A stretch of DNA of 64,000 bases, taken from assembly GCA_050693155.1 (NCBI GenBank), contig JBOGWA010000128.1, positions 11,036-75,035 on the forward strand, in the 5' to 3' direction. The notes beneath the pieces are model-generated. The model ran no database searches and was not told where the DNA came from. It was given only the letters and a program-made list of their open reading frames with translations. Made by a program: the position numbers and the translations under genes. Below are positions 33,029-40,697 of this stretch, piece by piece (the first letter of the stretch is position 1; each line of letters starts with the position of its first letter). Source of the stretch: JBOGWA01 sp050693155 (GTDB lineage Bacteria; Actinomycetota; UBA4738; CALAEC01).

Positions 33029-34435
33029 GTGAGCGAGCGGTTCGACCTCGTCGTTCTCGGTTCCGGGCCGGCCGGCGAGAAGGGGGCGGCCCAGGCCGCC
33101 TACGTCGGGAAACGGGTCGCCGTCGTCGACATTGGGCCCAACCCCGGCGGGGCCGCGGTCAGACTGGCCGTGATCCCTTCCAAGACCCTCCGCGAGACGG
33201 CCCAGTATCTGACCGGCTTTCGTCGCCGGAACGTCTACGGCGTCAGCCTGTCGCTCGATCCCGGCGCTGCCCTCGCGCGGCTCATGGCCCGCAAGGCGAT
33301 GGTCGTCGAAACGATGACCGAAGCCGTGCGCAGGAACTTCGAACGCCACGGCGTCGAGTTCGTAGTGGGAACGCCTACCGTGGAGCCGGGACCGGCGGTC
33401 AAAGTCGCCAACACCGATGGCGATCGCGTGCTCGAGGCGTCCGCTGTGCTCGTCGCAACCGGCGCCCGCCCCTATCACCCACCGGATGTTCCGTTCGAGG
33501 ATCCCGACGTCCACGACTCCGAGGGGATTCTGACCATCGATCGCATCCCCGGCTCGATCGTCGTTGTCGGCGGCGGAGTGATCGGCTGTGAGTACGCCTC
33601 CGTATTCGCCGCCCTCGGAGCCGATGTGACCCTGGTCCATGCAGGTCCCCGCATCCTTCCATTCGCCGACCAGGAGATCTCGGAGTCGCTCGCCATGACG
33701 TTCGAGAGCTTTGGCATGAGTGTCGCCACCGGAACGCGCGCCGACTCTATCGAGCGACGCGATGGAGCCCTAACAGTGAATCTGGCCGGTGGCCGGTCGA
33801 TCGCTGCCGAGAAGGTGCTCTTCTCCCTCGGGCAGGTTGGGAACACCGAAGGCTTGGGGCTCGAGGCGCTCGGTGTCGATGTCGACGATCGGGGCCGAGT
33901 GCTCGTGGACGAGCACTATCGCTCGACCGTCGATGGGATCTATGCAGCGGGCGACGTCATCGGGCCTCCGGCCCTCGCTTCCGTCTCCATGGAACAGGGG
34001 AGGGTCGCGATGTGTCACGCGTTCGACATCCCTTTCAAGGCGTATGTGGATCCGCTAGCGCCGATGGGGATCTACACGATCCCCGAAGTCGCGATGGTGG
34101 GCCTTACCGAGTCGGACGCCCGGGAGCGAGGACTGGACATCGAGACTGGTAGGGGACAGTTTGAGGCGAATCCGCGCGCGCAGATCACCGGCATGACCGA
34201 TGGGCTCATCAAGCTCGTCTTCCGCCGGAGCGACCGGGTGATCGTGGGTGCTCACATCTTGGGGGAAATCGCGACCGAGCTGATCCACATCGGGCAGGCG
34301 GCGATCGCCGACGAGCATCCGATCGACCGGTTCATTGATGTGACGTTCAACGTCCCGACGCGTGCCGATGCCTTCAAGTACGCGGCGTATGACGGTCTCC
34401 AGCGCCATGGAGCCGCTATTCCCGAGGGGAACTAG
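33029..34435 (+). CDS. Pyridine nucleotide-disulfide oxidoreductase, SthA-like transhydrogenase
   Basis: A 468-residue two-dinucleotide-binding flavoprotein, GTG start at 33029. FAD site LVVLGSGPAGEKGAAQAA at 7-24, NAD(P) site SIVVVGGGVIGCEYASVFAALGADVTLV near 175-202, second FAD motif GIYAAGDVIGPPALAS, and the C-terminal dimerisation domain. The redox-active CxxxxC of lipoamide dehydrogenase is absent: the region reads GGAAVRLAVIPSKTLRE with no cysteine. That resembles soluble (Si-specific) NAD(P) transhydrogenases, which lack the disulfide. Such an enzyme could balance NADPH for crotonyl-CoA carboxylase/reductase, which is coded two genes upstream. It could be another flavoprotein oxidoreductase; the reaction is inferred. 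Confidence 0.82.
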   Translation: MSERFDLVVLGSGPAGEKGAAQAAYVGKRVAVVDIGPNPGGAAVRLAVIPSKTLRETAQYLTGFRRRNVYGVSLSLDPGAALARLMARKAMVVETMTEAVRRNFERHGVEFVVGTPTVEPGPAVKVANTDGDRVLEASAVLVATGARPYHPPDVPFEDPDVHDSEGILTIDRIPGSIVVVGGGVIGCEYASVFAALGADVTLVHAGPRILPFADQEISESLAMTFESFGMSVATGTRADSIERRDGALTVNLAGGRSIAAEKVLFSLGQVGNTEGLGLEALGVDVDDRGRVLVDEHYRSTVDGIYAAGDVIGPPALASVSMEQGRVAMCHAFDIPFKAYVDPLAPMGIYTIPEVAMVGLTESDARERGLDIETGRGQFEANPRAQITGMTDGLIKLVFRRSDRVIVGAHILGEIATELIHIGQAAIADEHPIDRFIDVTFNVPTRADAFKYAAYDGLQRHGAAIPEGN

Positions 34436-34833
34436 GGTTCCTGGACGAGCTCGACGAGGACCCCGCCGAAGCCCTTCGGGTGGACGAACGCCACCTTCGT
34501 GCCCCGCGAACCCGGCCGCGGCTCCTGGTCGACGAGTGAGATTCCCTCCTCCTTGAGGCGCTCGAGGGCGGCCCGGATGTCCGTCACCCGGTATCCCACG
34601 TGGTGGACGCCCTCTCCGCGCTTGGCGAGGAATCTCCCGACGGGCGTGTCCGGCCCGAGCGAGCGCAGGAGCTGAATGTAGGAGGTCCCGATCTTGAAGA
34701 GGACCTCTTCCACGCCTTGATCCTCGATCGTCTCCCGGTGTGCAGGTTCCACGCCGAACGAGCGCCGGTATCGCTCGACCGCGGCCTCGAGGTCGGCGAC
34801 CGCGATGCCGACGTGATCGATGCCGTCAAGCAC
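34432..34833 (-). CDS. epi: Methylmalonyl-CoA/ethylmalonyl-CoA epimerase
   Basis: A 133-residue vicinal-oxygen-chelate protein. Chosen start GTG 34833 (VLDGIDHVGIAVADLEAAV), with AGAGG six bases upstream; in-frame ATGs at 34899 and 34908 would add a 22-25 residue non-homologous leader. The metal residues have the epimerase pattern: His in GIDHVGIAV, Gln/Glu in YIQLLRSL, His in GVHHVGYRV and Glu in VLVELVQEP. It interconverts 2R and 2S methylmalonyl-CoA and, in the ethylmalonyl-CoA pathway, also acts on ethylmalonyl-CoA. Stops of this gene and the flavoprotein overlap by four bases tail to tail. A palindrome lies just upstream. Confidence 0.9.
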   Translation of the reverse strand: MLDGIDHVGIAVADLEAAVERYRRSFGVEPAHRETIEDQGVEEVLFKIGTSYIQLLRSLGPDTPVGRFLAKRGEGVHHVGYRVTDIRAALERLKEEGISLVDQEPRPGSRGTKVAFVHPKGFGGVLVELVQEP

Positions 34834-34883
34834 GCTGTGCCTCTGTTCTGCGGCGCCGCCCGGGGCTCGGCTCCGGCTGGAGG

Positions 34884-34906
34884 GATTGTTGTGAATCATG
34901 ACAATC
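34884..34906. promoter_or_regulatory. AT-rich palindrome between epi and the FtsH-like gene
   Basis: GATTGT at 34884-34889 and ACAATC at 34901-34906 form a perfect 6-bp inverted repeat with an 11-bp spacer, inside an unusually AT-rich patch that also contains CATGATT-type repeats. It lies in the divergent intergenic region, 51 bases upstream of the preferred epi start and about 150 bases before the FtsH-like start. It is a candidate operator for one or both genes; the regulator is unknown. Confidence 0.4.
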
Positions 34907-35055
34907 ATATCGCCGTGTCCGAATGGCGCTTCGTGTCCGCATGCAGCCTTCACGGCAGCGCAGGTGTCCTGATTCGGCCGTCGAACCTTCGATCGATGGG
35001 CATGACCGGTAGCGCGAATTGGCGTCATCCGGCAGACTGTGCACCCCGTATCGAG

Positions 35056-36891
35056 ATGAGTCCGACGACCACGAGCTCCGTCGCAGCCACCCTCGGCCAG
35101 TCGAGGCTGCTCGCGGTCGGCAAGGCCGACGTTGCGAGAATCCGCGCGAAGACGCGCCGGCGCCGCATCGTTCGGTTCCTCGTGATCTTCGGTCTTGTCG
35201 ACGGCTATCTCTGGTACCGCTACCTCTCGGGGAACCCGATCGGCCCGCCGAGCCTCCCAGCCGACGCGGTCCTCTGGCTCCCGGCGCTTCTCTTGATTGT
35301 GCTCCTGGGCGTGCTGATCCTGCTGCCGATGATCGGGAGCGGCCGCTCGCCCCACTCCCTCGTGCGACCTGAGCAGATCGACGTGGGCCTCGAAGAATTG
35401 AAGGGCCTGGACCCGCAGGTCGATGAGGTCATTCGAAGCCTGAACGTCTTCCTCGGCCACGTGACCTTCCGGGAACGGCTCGGTGGGACCCCTCGCCGAG
35501 GGATCCTCTTCGAGGGCCCTCCCGGGACCGGGAAGACGTTCCTCGCGAAGGCGATGGCCAAGCAGGCGGGCGTCCCGTTCCTGTTCGTCTCGGCGCCGGC
35601 CTTCCAATCGATGTGGTTCGGGATGACGAACGCGAAGATCCGAGCGTTCTTCAGGGCGCTTCGCAAGATTGCTCGGCGCCAAGGCGGGGCGATCGGCTTC
35701 ATCGAGGAGATCGATGCCATCGGAGCCGACCGAGGCGCGGTAACCGCCACGGCCTCAGCCGACGACAACAGGAGAAGCGTCTCGAGCTTCATCTCACCCG
35801 GAGCCGGAGGAATGGTGAACGAGCTGCTGATCCAGATGCAGTCCTTCGATCAGCCGACGTGGAGGCAGAGGCTGTGGACGCGAATCGTCGAGTGGATCAA
35901 CGGTTATCTGCCGGAAGGAAAGCGGGTCGAGTCGGGTCGGCCCGAATACCACAACATCCTGCTGATCGCTGCGACGAATCGCGCGGAGGCGCTCGACCCC
36001 GCGCTCGTGCGACCCGGTCGCTTCGACCGCCGACTCTACTTCGACCTTCCCACGAAGAAGGGGAGGAGAGATCTCATCGACTACTTCCTCGCCCGAAAGT
36101 CGCACGGAGAGGACCTCGAGGGGGAGGAGGCGCGCGAGCGTCTCGCACACGACACGTTCGGCTACACGCCCGTCGCGCTCGAGCGGCTCTTCGACGAGGC
36201 GCTCCTCACGGCCCTCCGCCACGGGCGCGATCGGATGACCCCTCCCGACGTCTACGAGGCCAAGCTCTCCGAGGAGGTCGGTCTCCGCCAGCCGGTGGTC
36301 TACACGCAAGAGGAGAAGGTGACCGTCGCCACCCACGAGGCGGGGCACGCGACCGTCGCACACATCCTCGGCACGACCCGCCGGCTCGAGGTGCTCTCGA
36401 TCATCAAGCGAAGGAAGTCCCTCGGCCTCCTCGCGCACGCCGATCTGGAGGAGCGCTTCACGAAGTCGCGCTCCGAGCTCGAGGCGCTGGTCGCTATCGC
36501 GATGGGTGGCCTCGCGGCCGAAGAGCTCTTCCTCGGCGAGAGCGGAACCGGGCCCGGGGCCGATCTGGCTGCGGCGACGGAAGTTGCCGCAACGATGGTG
36601 GGCGCGCTTGGAATGGCCGGCTCACTCGTGTCCTACGAGGCGATCGGAGAGAGCGCGATCCAGACGCGAAATCTCGTGGCGAAGGTCCTCGCCGATCCGG
36701 ATGCAAAACGTCGGGTGGAGCTACTCCTTGAGAAGCAAAGACAGAAGGCCGTGAGCGTGCTCGAGGAAAACCGGGACATCGTTGAGTCGCTCCGCGACGC
36801 CCTTCTCGACCGCGACGAGCTCGTGGGGAACGAGATCGTCGGCGTGATCGAGGAAGCACTCGGCCGGCGCCCCGTCCTCGTCCTCGACTAG
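35056..36891 (+). CDS. Divergent FtsH-family AAA zinc metalloprotease
   Basis: About 611 residues from ATG 35056. Two membrane segments lie at about 39-57 and 72-94 with only a short external loop. The AAA domain has Walker A GPPGTGKT (154-161), pore-like MWFGM (186-190), a Walker B region reading FIEEID (215-220) where FtsH has FIDEID, and ATNRAEALDPALVRPGRFDRR (307-326). About 35 extra residues (around 265-299) interrupt the AAA core between MQSFD and ILLIAATN. The protease domain has HEAGH at 427-431 and the third ligand Asp503 in GPGADLAAAT. It should unfold and degrade membrane or cytoplasmic proteins. The Asp-to-Glu change and insertion make it an FtsH-like paralogue rather than the housekeeping enzyme. 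Confidence 0.85.
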   Translation: MSPTTTSSVAATLGQSRLLAVGKADVARIRAKTRRRRIVRFLVIFGLVDGYLWYRYLSGNPIGPPSLPADAVLWLPALLLIVLLGVLILLPMIGSGRSPHSLVRPEQIDVGLEELKGLDPQVDEVIRSLNVFLGHVTFRERLGGTPRRGILFEGPPGTGKTFLAKAMAKQAGVPFLFVSAPAFQSMWFGMTNAKIRAFFRALRKIARRQGGAIGFIEEIDAIGADRGAVTATASADDNRRSVSSFISPGAGGMVNELLIQMQSFDQPTWRQRLWTRIVEWINGYLPEGKRVESGRPEYHNILLIAATNRAEALDPALVRPGRFDRRLYFDLPTKKGRRDLIDYFLARKSHGEDLEGEEARERLAHDTFGYTPVALERLFDEALLTALRHGRDRMTPPDVYEAKLSEEVGLRQPVVYTQEEKVTVATHEAGHATVAHILGTTRRLEVLSIIKRRKSLGLLAHADLEERFTKSRSELEALVAIAMGGLAAEELFLGESGTGPGADLAAATEVAATMVGALGMAGSLVSYEAIGESAIQTRNLVAKVLADPDAKRRVELLLEKQRQKAVSVLEENRDIVESLRDALLDRDELVGNEIVGVIEEALGRRPVLVLD

Positions 36892-36951
36892 ATCCACGTT
36901 CAACTAGGCTCTTCACGCGCAAGGACGTCGATAGACCGGACCCGCTGTCTG

Positions 36952-38097
36952 ATGGATTTCAGTCTGACCGAGGAACAAACCCGATTCCGGGAAGAGGTTC
37001 TGCGGTTCGCCGAGGCGGAGCTGAACGACGATCTGATCCGGCGGGACGCCGACGGAACTTTCTCTCGCGAGGCATGGAAGAAGTGCGCGGCGCTCGGGAT
37101 CCAGGGAATGCCGGTTCCGCAGGAGTACGGAGGACTTGCGGCCGACCCGCTCACGATCATGATCGCGATGGAGGCCCTCGGCTACGGGTGTCGGGACAAC
37201 GGGCTTCTCTTCTCGCTGAATGCGCAGATGTGGTCTTGCGAGGTCCCGCTCGTAAAGTTCGGAACCGAGGAGCAGAAGCGCCGGTACCTTCCTGGGCTCT
37301 GCGACGGCTCCCTGATCGGGGTGCAGGCCATGACCGAGCCGGAGTCGGGATCGGATGCGTTCGCCTTGCGAACCACGGCCGTGAAGAAGGACGGCGTCTA
37401 TGTTCTCAATGGCTCGAAGACCTTCGTGACGAACGCGCCCCTGGCCGACGTGTTCGTCGTGTTCGCGACGGCCGATCAGGCGAGGGGGAGCGCCGCCATC
37501 TCGGCCTTCCTTGTCGATGCGGAGACGCCGGGACTCTCCCGAGGACGTCCGTTCGACAAGATGGGGCTTCGAACCTCGCCGATGAGCGAAGTCGCCCTTT
37601 CGGACTGTGAAGTGCCCGAGGAGGGCCTTCTTGGACGCCCGTACGCGGGCATGGCGATCTTCAACTCCTCGATGCAATGGGAGCGAGCCTGCATCTTGGG
37701 GACGACGGTCGGGACGATGGAGCGCCTTCTCGAGCGTTCGATCTCTCACGCTCGCTCGCGGCGCCAGTTCGGAAAGTCCATTGGCAAGTTCCAGGGAGTC
37801 TCGCATCGGATCGCCGACATGAAGGTCCGCCTCGAGTGCGCCCGCCTCCTTCTGTACCGCCTCGGATGGCTGATGAACGAGGGGCGGGCGAGCCCGCTCG
37901 ATTCGGCGATGACAAAGGTGTTTCTGTCCGAGAGCTTGGTCCAAACGAGCCTCGACGCGCTTCAGATCCACGGGGGATACGGCTACATGCGCGAGTACGA
38001 GCTCGAACGAGAGGTACGGGACGCGATCGCGGGCCGAATCTACTCGGGGACATCGGAGATCCAGCGAAACATCATCGCCGGCTTTCTGGGCTTGTGA
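36952..38097 (+). CDS. Acyl-CoA dehydrogenase-like prolyl-carrier-protein dehydrogenase (PltE/RedW type)
   Basis: A 381-residue FAD-dependent dehydrogenase with VQAMTEPESGSDA at 124-136, YVLNGSKTFVTNA at 150-162, RRQFGKSIGKFQG at 270-282, IHGGYGYMREYE at 339-350 and IYSGTSEIQRNIIAG at 363-377. The usual catalytic Glu in the C-terminal loop is Ser365. A Glu sits instead at 244 in MQWERACILG, the helix-G position used by isovaleryl-CoA dehydrogenase and, as I recall, prolyl-carrier dehydrogenases such as CloN3 and PltE. Those oxidise L-prolyl-S-PCP to pyrrolyl-2-carboxyl-S-PCP. The gene overlaps the adenylation gene by GTGA. An ordinary branched acyl-CoA dehydrogenase is the alternative. Confidence 0.85.
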   Translation: MDFSLTEEQTRFREEVLRFAEAELNDDLIRRDADGTFSREAWKKCAALGIQGMPVPQEYGGLAADPLTIMIAMEALGYGCRDNGLLFSLNAQMWSCEVPLVKFGTEEQKRRYLPGLCDGSLIGVQAMTEPESGSDAFALRTTAVKKDGVYVLNGSKTFVTNAPLADVFVVFATADQARGSAAISAFLVDAETPGLSRGRPFDKMGLRTSPMSEVALSDCEVPEEGLLGRPYAGMAIFNSSMQWERACILGTTVGTMERLLERSISHARSRRQFGKSIGKFQGVSHRIADMKVRLECARLLLYRLGWLMNEGRASPLDSAMTKVFLSESLVQTSLDALQIHGGYGYMREYELEREVRDAIAGRIYSGTSEIQRNIIAGFLGL

Positions 38098-39683
38098 CCG
38101 ACTCCCTCCCCGCGGTTCTCGAAACGGCGACCGAGGCCAACCCCCAGAGGCTTGCGGTTGCCGATTCCCGTCTGTCCATGACCTATGCGGACCTGGAGCG
38201 TCAGGCGAATCGGCTGGCGCACCTTCTCAGGGATCTCGGGGTGAAGAAAGGTGACCGCGTCGGTGTCTACCTCGAGAAGTCGTGCGAATCGCTCGTCGGT
38301 GTCTACGGGGCGATGAAGGCGGGGGCTGCGTACGTCCCCCTCGACCCGTTCAGCCCGGCGAAGCGGCTCGCCTACATCGGTCGAGACTGCGGTATCCGAA
38401 CGCTCTTGACTGGAGCGGAAATGGCCGAGACCTGGCCGGCGCTCATCGCCGAGGGGGCGGCGATCGACCATCTGGTGGTGCTGAACGAGCCCGAGGGACG
38501 CCTTCCCGGCGAGATTTCCGGCCCCCGCGGAATCGGGACTGCGTCGCTGCTCGAGATGCCGGACGCGCCTCCAACGCACCCGCCGGGCGACGGGGATCTC
38601 GCCTACATCCTCTACACGTCGGGGTCGACGGGGAACCCGAAGGGGGTGATGCTCACCCACCGAAATGCGCTCGCATTCGTTGAGTGGGCCGCCTCGGAGT
38701 TAGCGCTGACGCCCGAGGATCGGCTCTCGAGCCACGCTCCGCTGCATTTCGACCTGTCGATCTTCGACCTGTTCGCAGCCGCCCGAGCTGGAGCTTCGCT
38801 TTGCCTCGTCCCGAGCGAAGTGGCGCTCTTTCCTGTCCAGCTTGCCGCCTGGATCGACGAGCAGCAGATTTCGGTTTGGTATTCGGTGCCCTCCGCCCTC
38901 TCCATGCTCGTCGATCGAGGGAGGCTCGAGCCGGGTGCGTTCCCCCGTCTTCGCACCGTGCTGTTCGCTGGCGAGGTCTTCCCGAAGAAGTTCCTCCGTC
39001 GGCTCATGCAGCTTGTGCCGCATGCACGCTTCTACAACCTGTACGGACCGACCGAGACCAACGTGTGCACGTTCCATGCCGTGCGCTCCTCGGAGGTTGA
39101 CGATTCGTCCGAGATCCCGATCGGGAAGGCGATCAGCGATGTCGAGGTCTTCGCGGTAACCGAGCGAGACCGTGTTGCGGCTCCGGGTGAGGTGGGTGAG
39201 CTCTTCGTTCGGGGCCCGAGCGTGATGCAAGGCTACTGGGGAGATACCGAACGGACCGCCCGGGTGCTCGTTTCGAATCCGATCGATCGAGCTTCGCGGG
39301 ATCTCGTCTACCGAACGGGTGACCTCGTGCGGCTGGAGCGGGACGGAAACTATTCCTTCCTGGGTCGCCGTGATGCGCAGATCAAGAGCCGTGGGTACCG
39401 CATCGAGCTTGGTGAGATCGAGAGTGTGTTGAACGCGCATCCGGCAGTACTTGAGTCGGCCGTCGTCGCGGTCCCGGATGAGCTGCTGACGAACAGGATC
39501 AAGGCCTTCGTCGTCGCCGGCCAGAAAGTCCCTGCCGGGGATCTCGCGCGCTTCTGCGTCGAGCGGATTCCCCGCTACATGGTGCCAGAAGAGTTCGAGT
39601 TCCTCTCGCGACTTCCGAAGACATCAACGGGCAAGATCGACCGCCAGGCCCTTCGTCCCCAGGAGTCCTCTAACCCGGCATAA
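38094..39683 (+). CDS. Amino acid adenylation enzyme, predicted L-prolyl-carrier-protein ligase (PltF/RedM type)
   Basis: A 529-residue freestanding adenylation domain, GTG start at 38094 overlapping the dehydrogenase stop. Core motifs: A3 LYTSGSTGNPKG at 173-184, A4 HFDLSIFD at 218-225, A5 NLYGPTETNVCTF at 315-327, A7 YRTGDLV at 406-412, A8 KSRGYRIELGEIE at 431-443, A10 PKTSTGKIDR at 508-517. Aligned to GrsA, the pocket residues are D220, L221, F224, Y263, L290, A292, L316, V324, C325, K514: DLFYLALVCK. As I remember it the PltF/RedM/CloN4 proline code is DLLYLALVCK, one difference. It should activate L-proline and load the PCP coded nine bases downstream. There is no condensation domain, so it is not a full NRPS. 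Confidence 0.88.
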   Translation: MTDSLPAVLETATEANPQRLAVADSRLSMTYADLERQANRLAHLLRDLGVKKGDRVGVYLEKSCESLVGVYGAMKAGAAYVPLDPFSPAKRLAYIGRDCGIRTLLTGAEMAETWPALIAEGAAIDHLVVLNEPEGRLPGEISGPRGIGTASLLEMPDAPPTHPPGDGDLAYILYTSGSTGNPKGVMLTHRNALAFVEWAASELALTPEDRLSSHAPLHFDLSIFDLFAAARAGASLCLVPSEVALFPVQLAAWIDEQQISVWYSVPSALSMLVDRGRLEPGAFPRLRTVLFAGEVFPKKFLRRLMQLVPHARFYNLYGPTETNVCTFHAVRSSEVDDSSEIPIGKAISDVEVFAVTERDRVAAPGEVGELFVRGPSVMQGYWGDTERTARVLVSNPIDRASRDLVYRTGDLVRLERDGNYSFLGRRDAQIKSRGYRIELGEIESVLNAHPAVLESAVVAVPDELLTNRIKAFVVAGQKVPAGDLARFCVERIPRYMVPEEFEFLSRLPKTSTGKIDRQALRPQESSNPA

Positions 39684-39691
39684 TTGGTCCC

Positions 39692-39973
39692 GTGACGCTC
39701 GCGCCCCGCATCCTCGAATTCGTGAAGAACGAAGTGCTCGTAGAGGATCACGAGATGCCGATCTCCGACGACACCCCACTGCTTCGCGGCCTCGTGGACT
39801 CTGTCAACCTGTTTCGGCTCGTCGCGTTCTTGGAGGAGGAGTTCGATATCGAGATCGACGAGCTGGAGATCACCGCTGAGAACTTCGGCACGATCGCCGA
39901 CATCGCGCGCCTGGTGGACCGGACGCGTCGTGACACGCCAGAACAGTCTGACCCCGGTTCCCCGTCTACGTAA
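39692..39973 (+). CDS. Peptidyl/acyl carrier protein (PltL/RedO-like)
   Basis: A 93-residue acidic carrier protein, GTG start at 39692. The phosphopantetheine serine is in GLVDSVNLFRLVAFLEEEF (Asp-Ser at about residues 36-37), followed by DIEIDELEITAENFGTIADIARLV, the usual helix III-IV wording. A flexible Pro/Ser/Thr tail ends it. It comes directly after the predicted prolyl ligase and the dehydrogenase. In such trios the carrier holds L-proline as a thioester while it is oxidised to pyrrole-2-carboxylate. The acceptor enzyme that would use the pyrrolyl group is not adjacent; neither is a phosphopantetheinyl transferase. Confidence 0.88.
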   Translation: MTLAPRILEFVKNEVLVEDHEMPISDDTPLLRGLVDSVNLFRLVAFLEEEFDIEIDELEITAENFGTIADIARLVDRTRRDTPEQSDPGSPST

Positions 39974-40007
39974 AAGCCAGGCCAGCCAACGCGTCCGAAG
40001 GGTTTCT

Positions 40008-40697
40008 TCACGGCTCCCTGCGGAACAGGACGTAGACCATGTCGACGTGTTTCCTGCCGAGCGGGTACCGGATCTTCTGAACGGCAAGGGTTTTCAGGGT
40101 GGGCGCGGCGAGGTCTGGAAGCAGGGACTCCAAGGGCGCCTCGTTTCGGAGAAAGCGTCTGATGAGGGTTCGAACGACGGGAACGGGAATCCTGTTGATG
40201 CGCCCGAGTCGCGCACAGTACAGCTGAAACAAGCCTCCCGGCCTGAGGAGCCGGCAAACGGCCTCGAAATAGTCGGGCCACTCCGAGGGCGGAACGTGGT
40301 GGAGACATCCTCGGTCGAACACGAACGTGAACGTGCCGTCTTTGAAGGGGATCCGCGGCGCCTCTGCAACGAGATATGAGACCTTCCCACCGACCGTGCC
40401 GTTGGCTTCCCTGGCCTGCATGAGCGCGCCAATGGCCACGTCGAGGCCGACGACCCGCTCTAGATGGCGCCCCAGGTAGTTCGTCACGACTCCGGAACCG
40501 CAGCCAACATCGAGCGCGAGACCCTGTGGCAGCTCGCGACTCTCCTCGAGGAGCCGAAGCTCTGGGGGCGGCTCGGCAAGGTACCACCCGAACTCTGAAG
40601 CGCGCCTCCTTGACCATTCGACTTCCCAGTGTCCCCGCTGTTCGCTGGGCCCCGGCGGTCCCTGACTGTTCCGCTCTTCTGGATGGCTCGAGATCAA
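40008..40697 (-). CDS. SAM-dependent methyltransferase (class I)
   Basis: A 229-residue methyltransferase-fold protein. Motif I is LALDVGCGSGVVTNYLG, motif II VVGLDVAIGALMQAR, and FTFVFDRGCLHHVPPSEWPDYFEAVCRLLRPGGLFQLYCAR covers motifs post-I to III. There is no ATG or GTG in a sensible place; a TTG at 40697 overlaps the TGA of the upstream thioesterase gene (TTGA), the same coupling seen elsewhere in the window. The substrate is unknown. It converges on the pyrrolyl cassette with 34 bases between stops and so may or may not be related to it. Helices after about residue 165 are basic. Confidence 0.82.
   Translation of the reverse strand: MISSHPEERNSQGPPGPSEQRGHWEVEWSRRRASEFGWYLAEPPPELRLLEESRELPQGLALDVGCGSGVVTNYLGRHLERVVGLDVAIGALMQAREANGTVGGKVSYLVAEAPRIPFKDGTFTFVFDRGCLHHVPPSEWPDYFEAVCRLLRPGGLFQLYCARLGRINRIPVPVVRTLIRRFLRNEAPLESLLPDLAAPTLKTLAVQKIRYPLGRKHVDMVYVLFRREP

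Noticed and set aside
36952..38097. Second dehydrogenase as methylsuccinyl-CoA dehydrogenase of the ethylmalonyl-CoA pathway
   Set aside because: Operon context with a proline-type adenylation enzyme and carrier protein, and the Ser365/Glu244 pattern, fit a carrier-protein dehydrogenase better.
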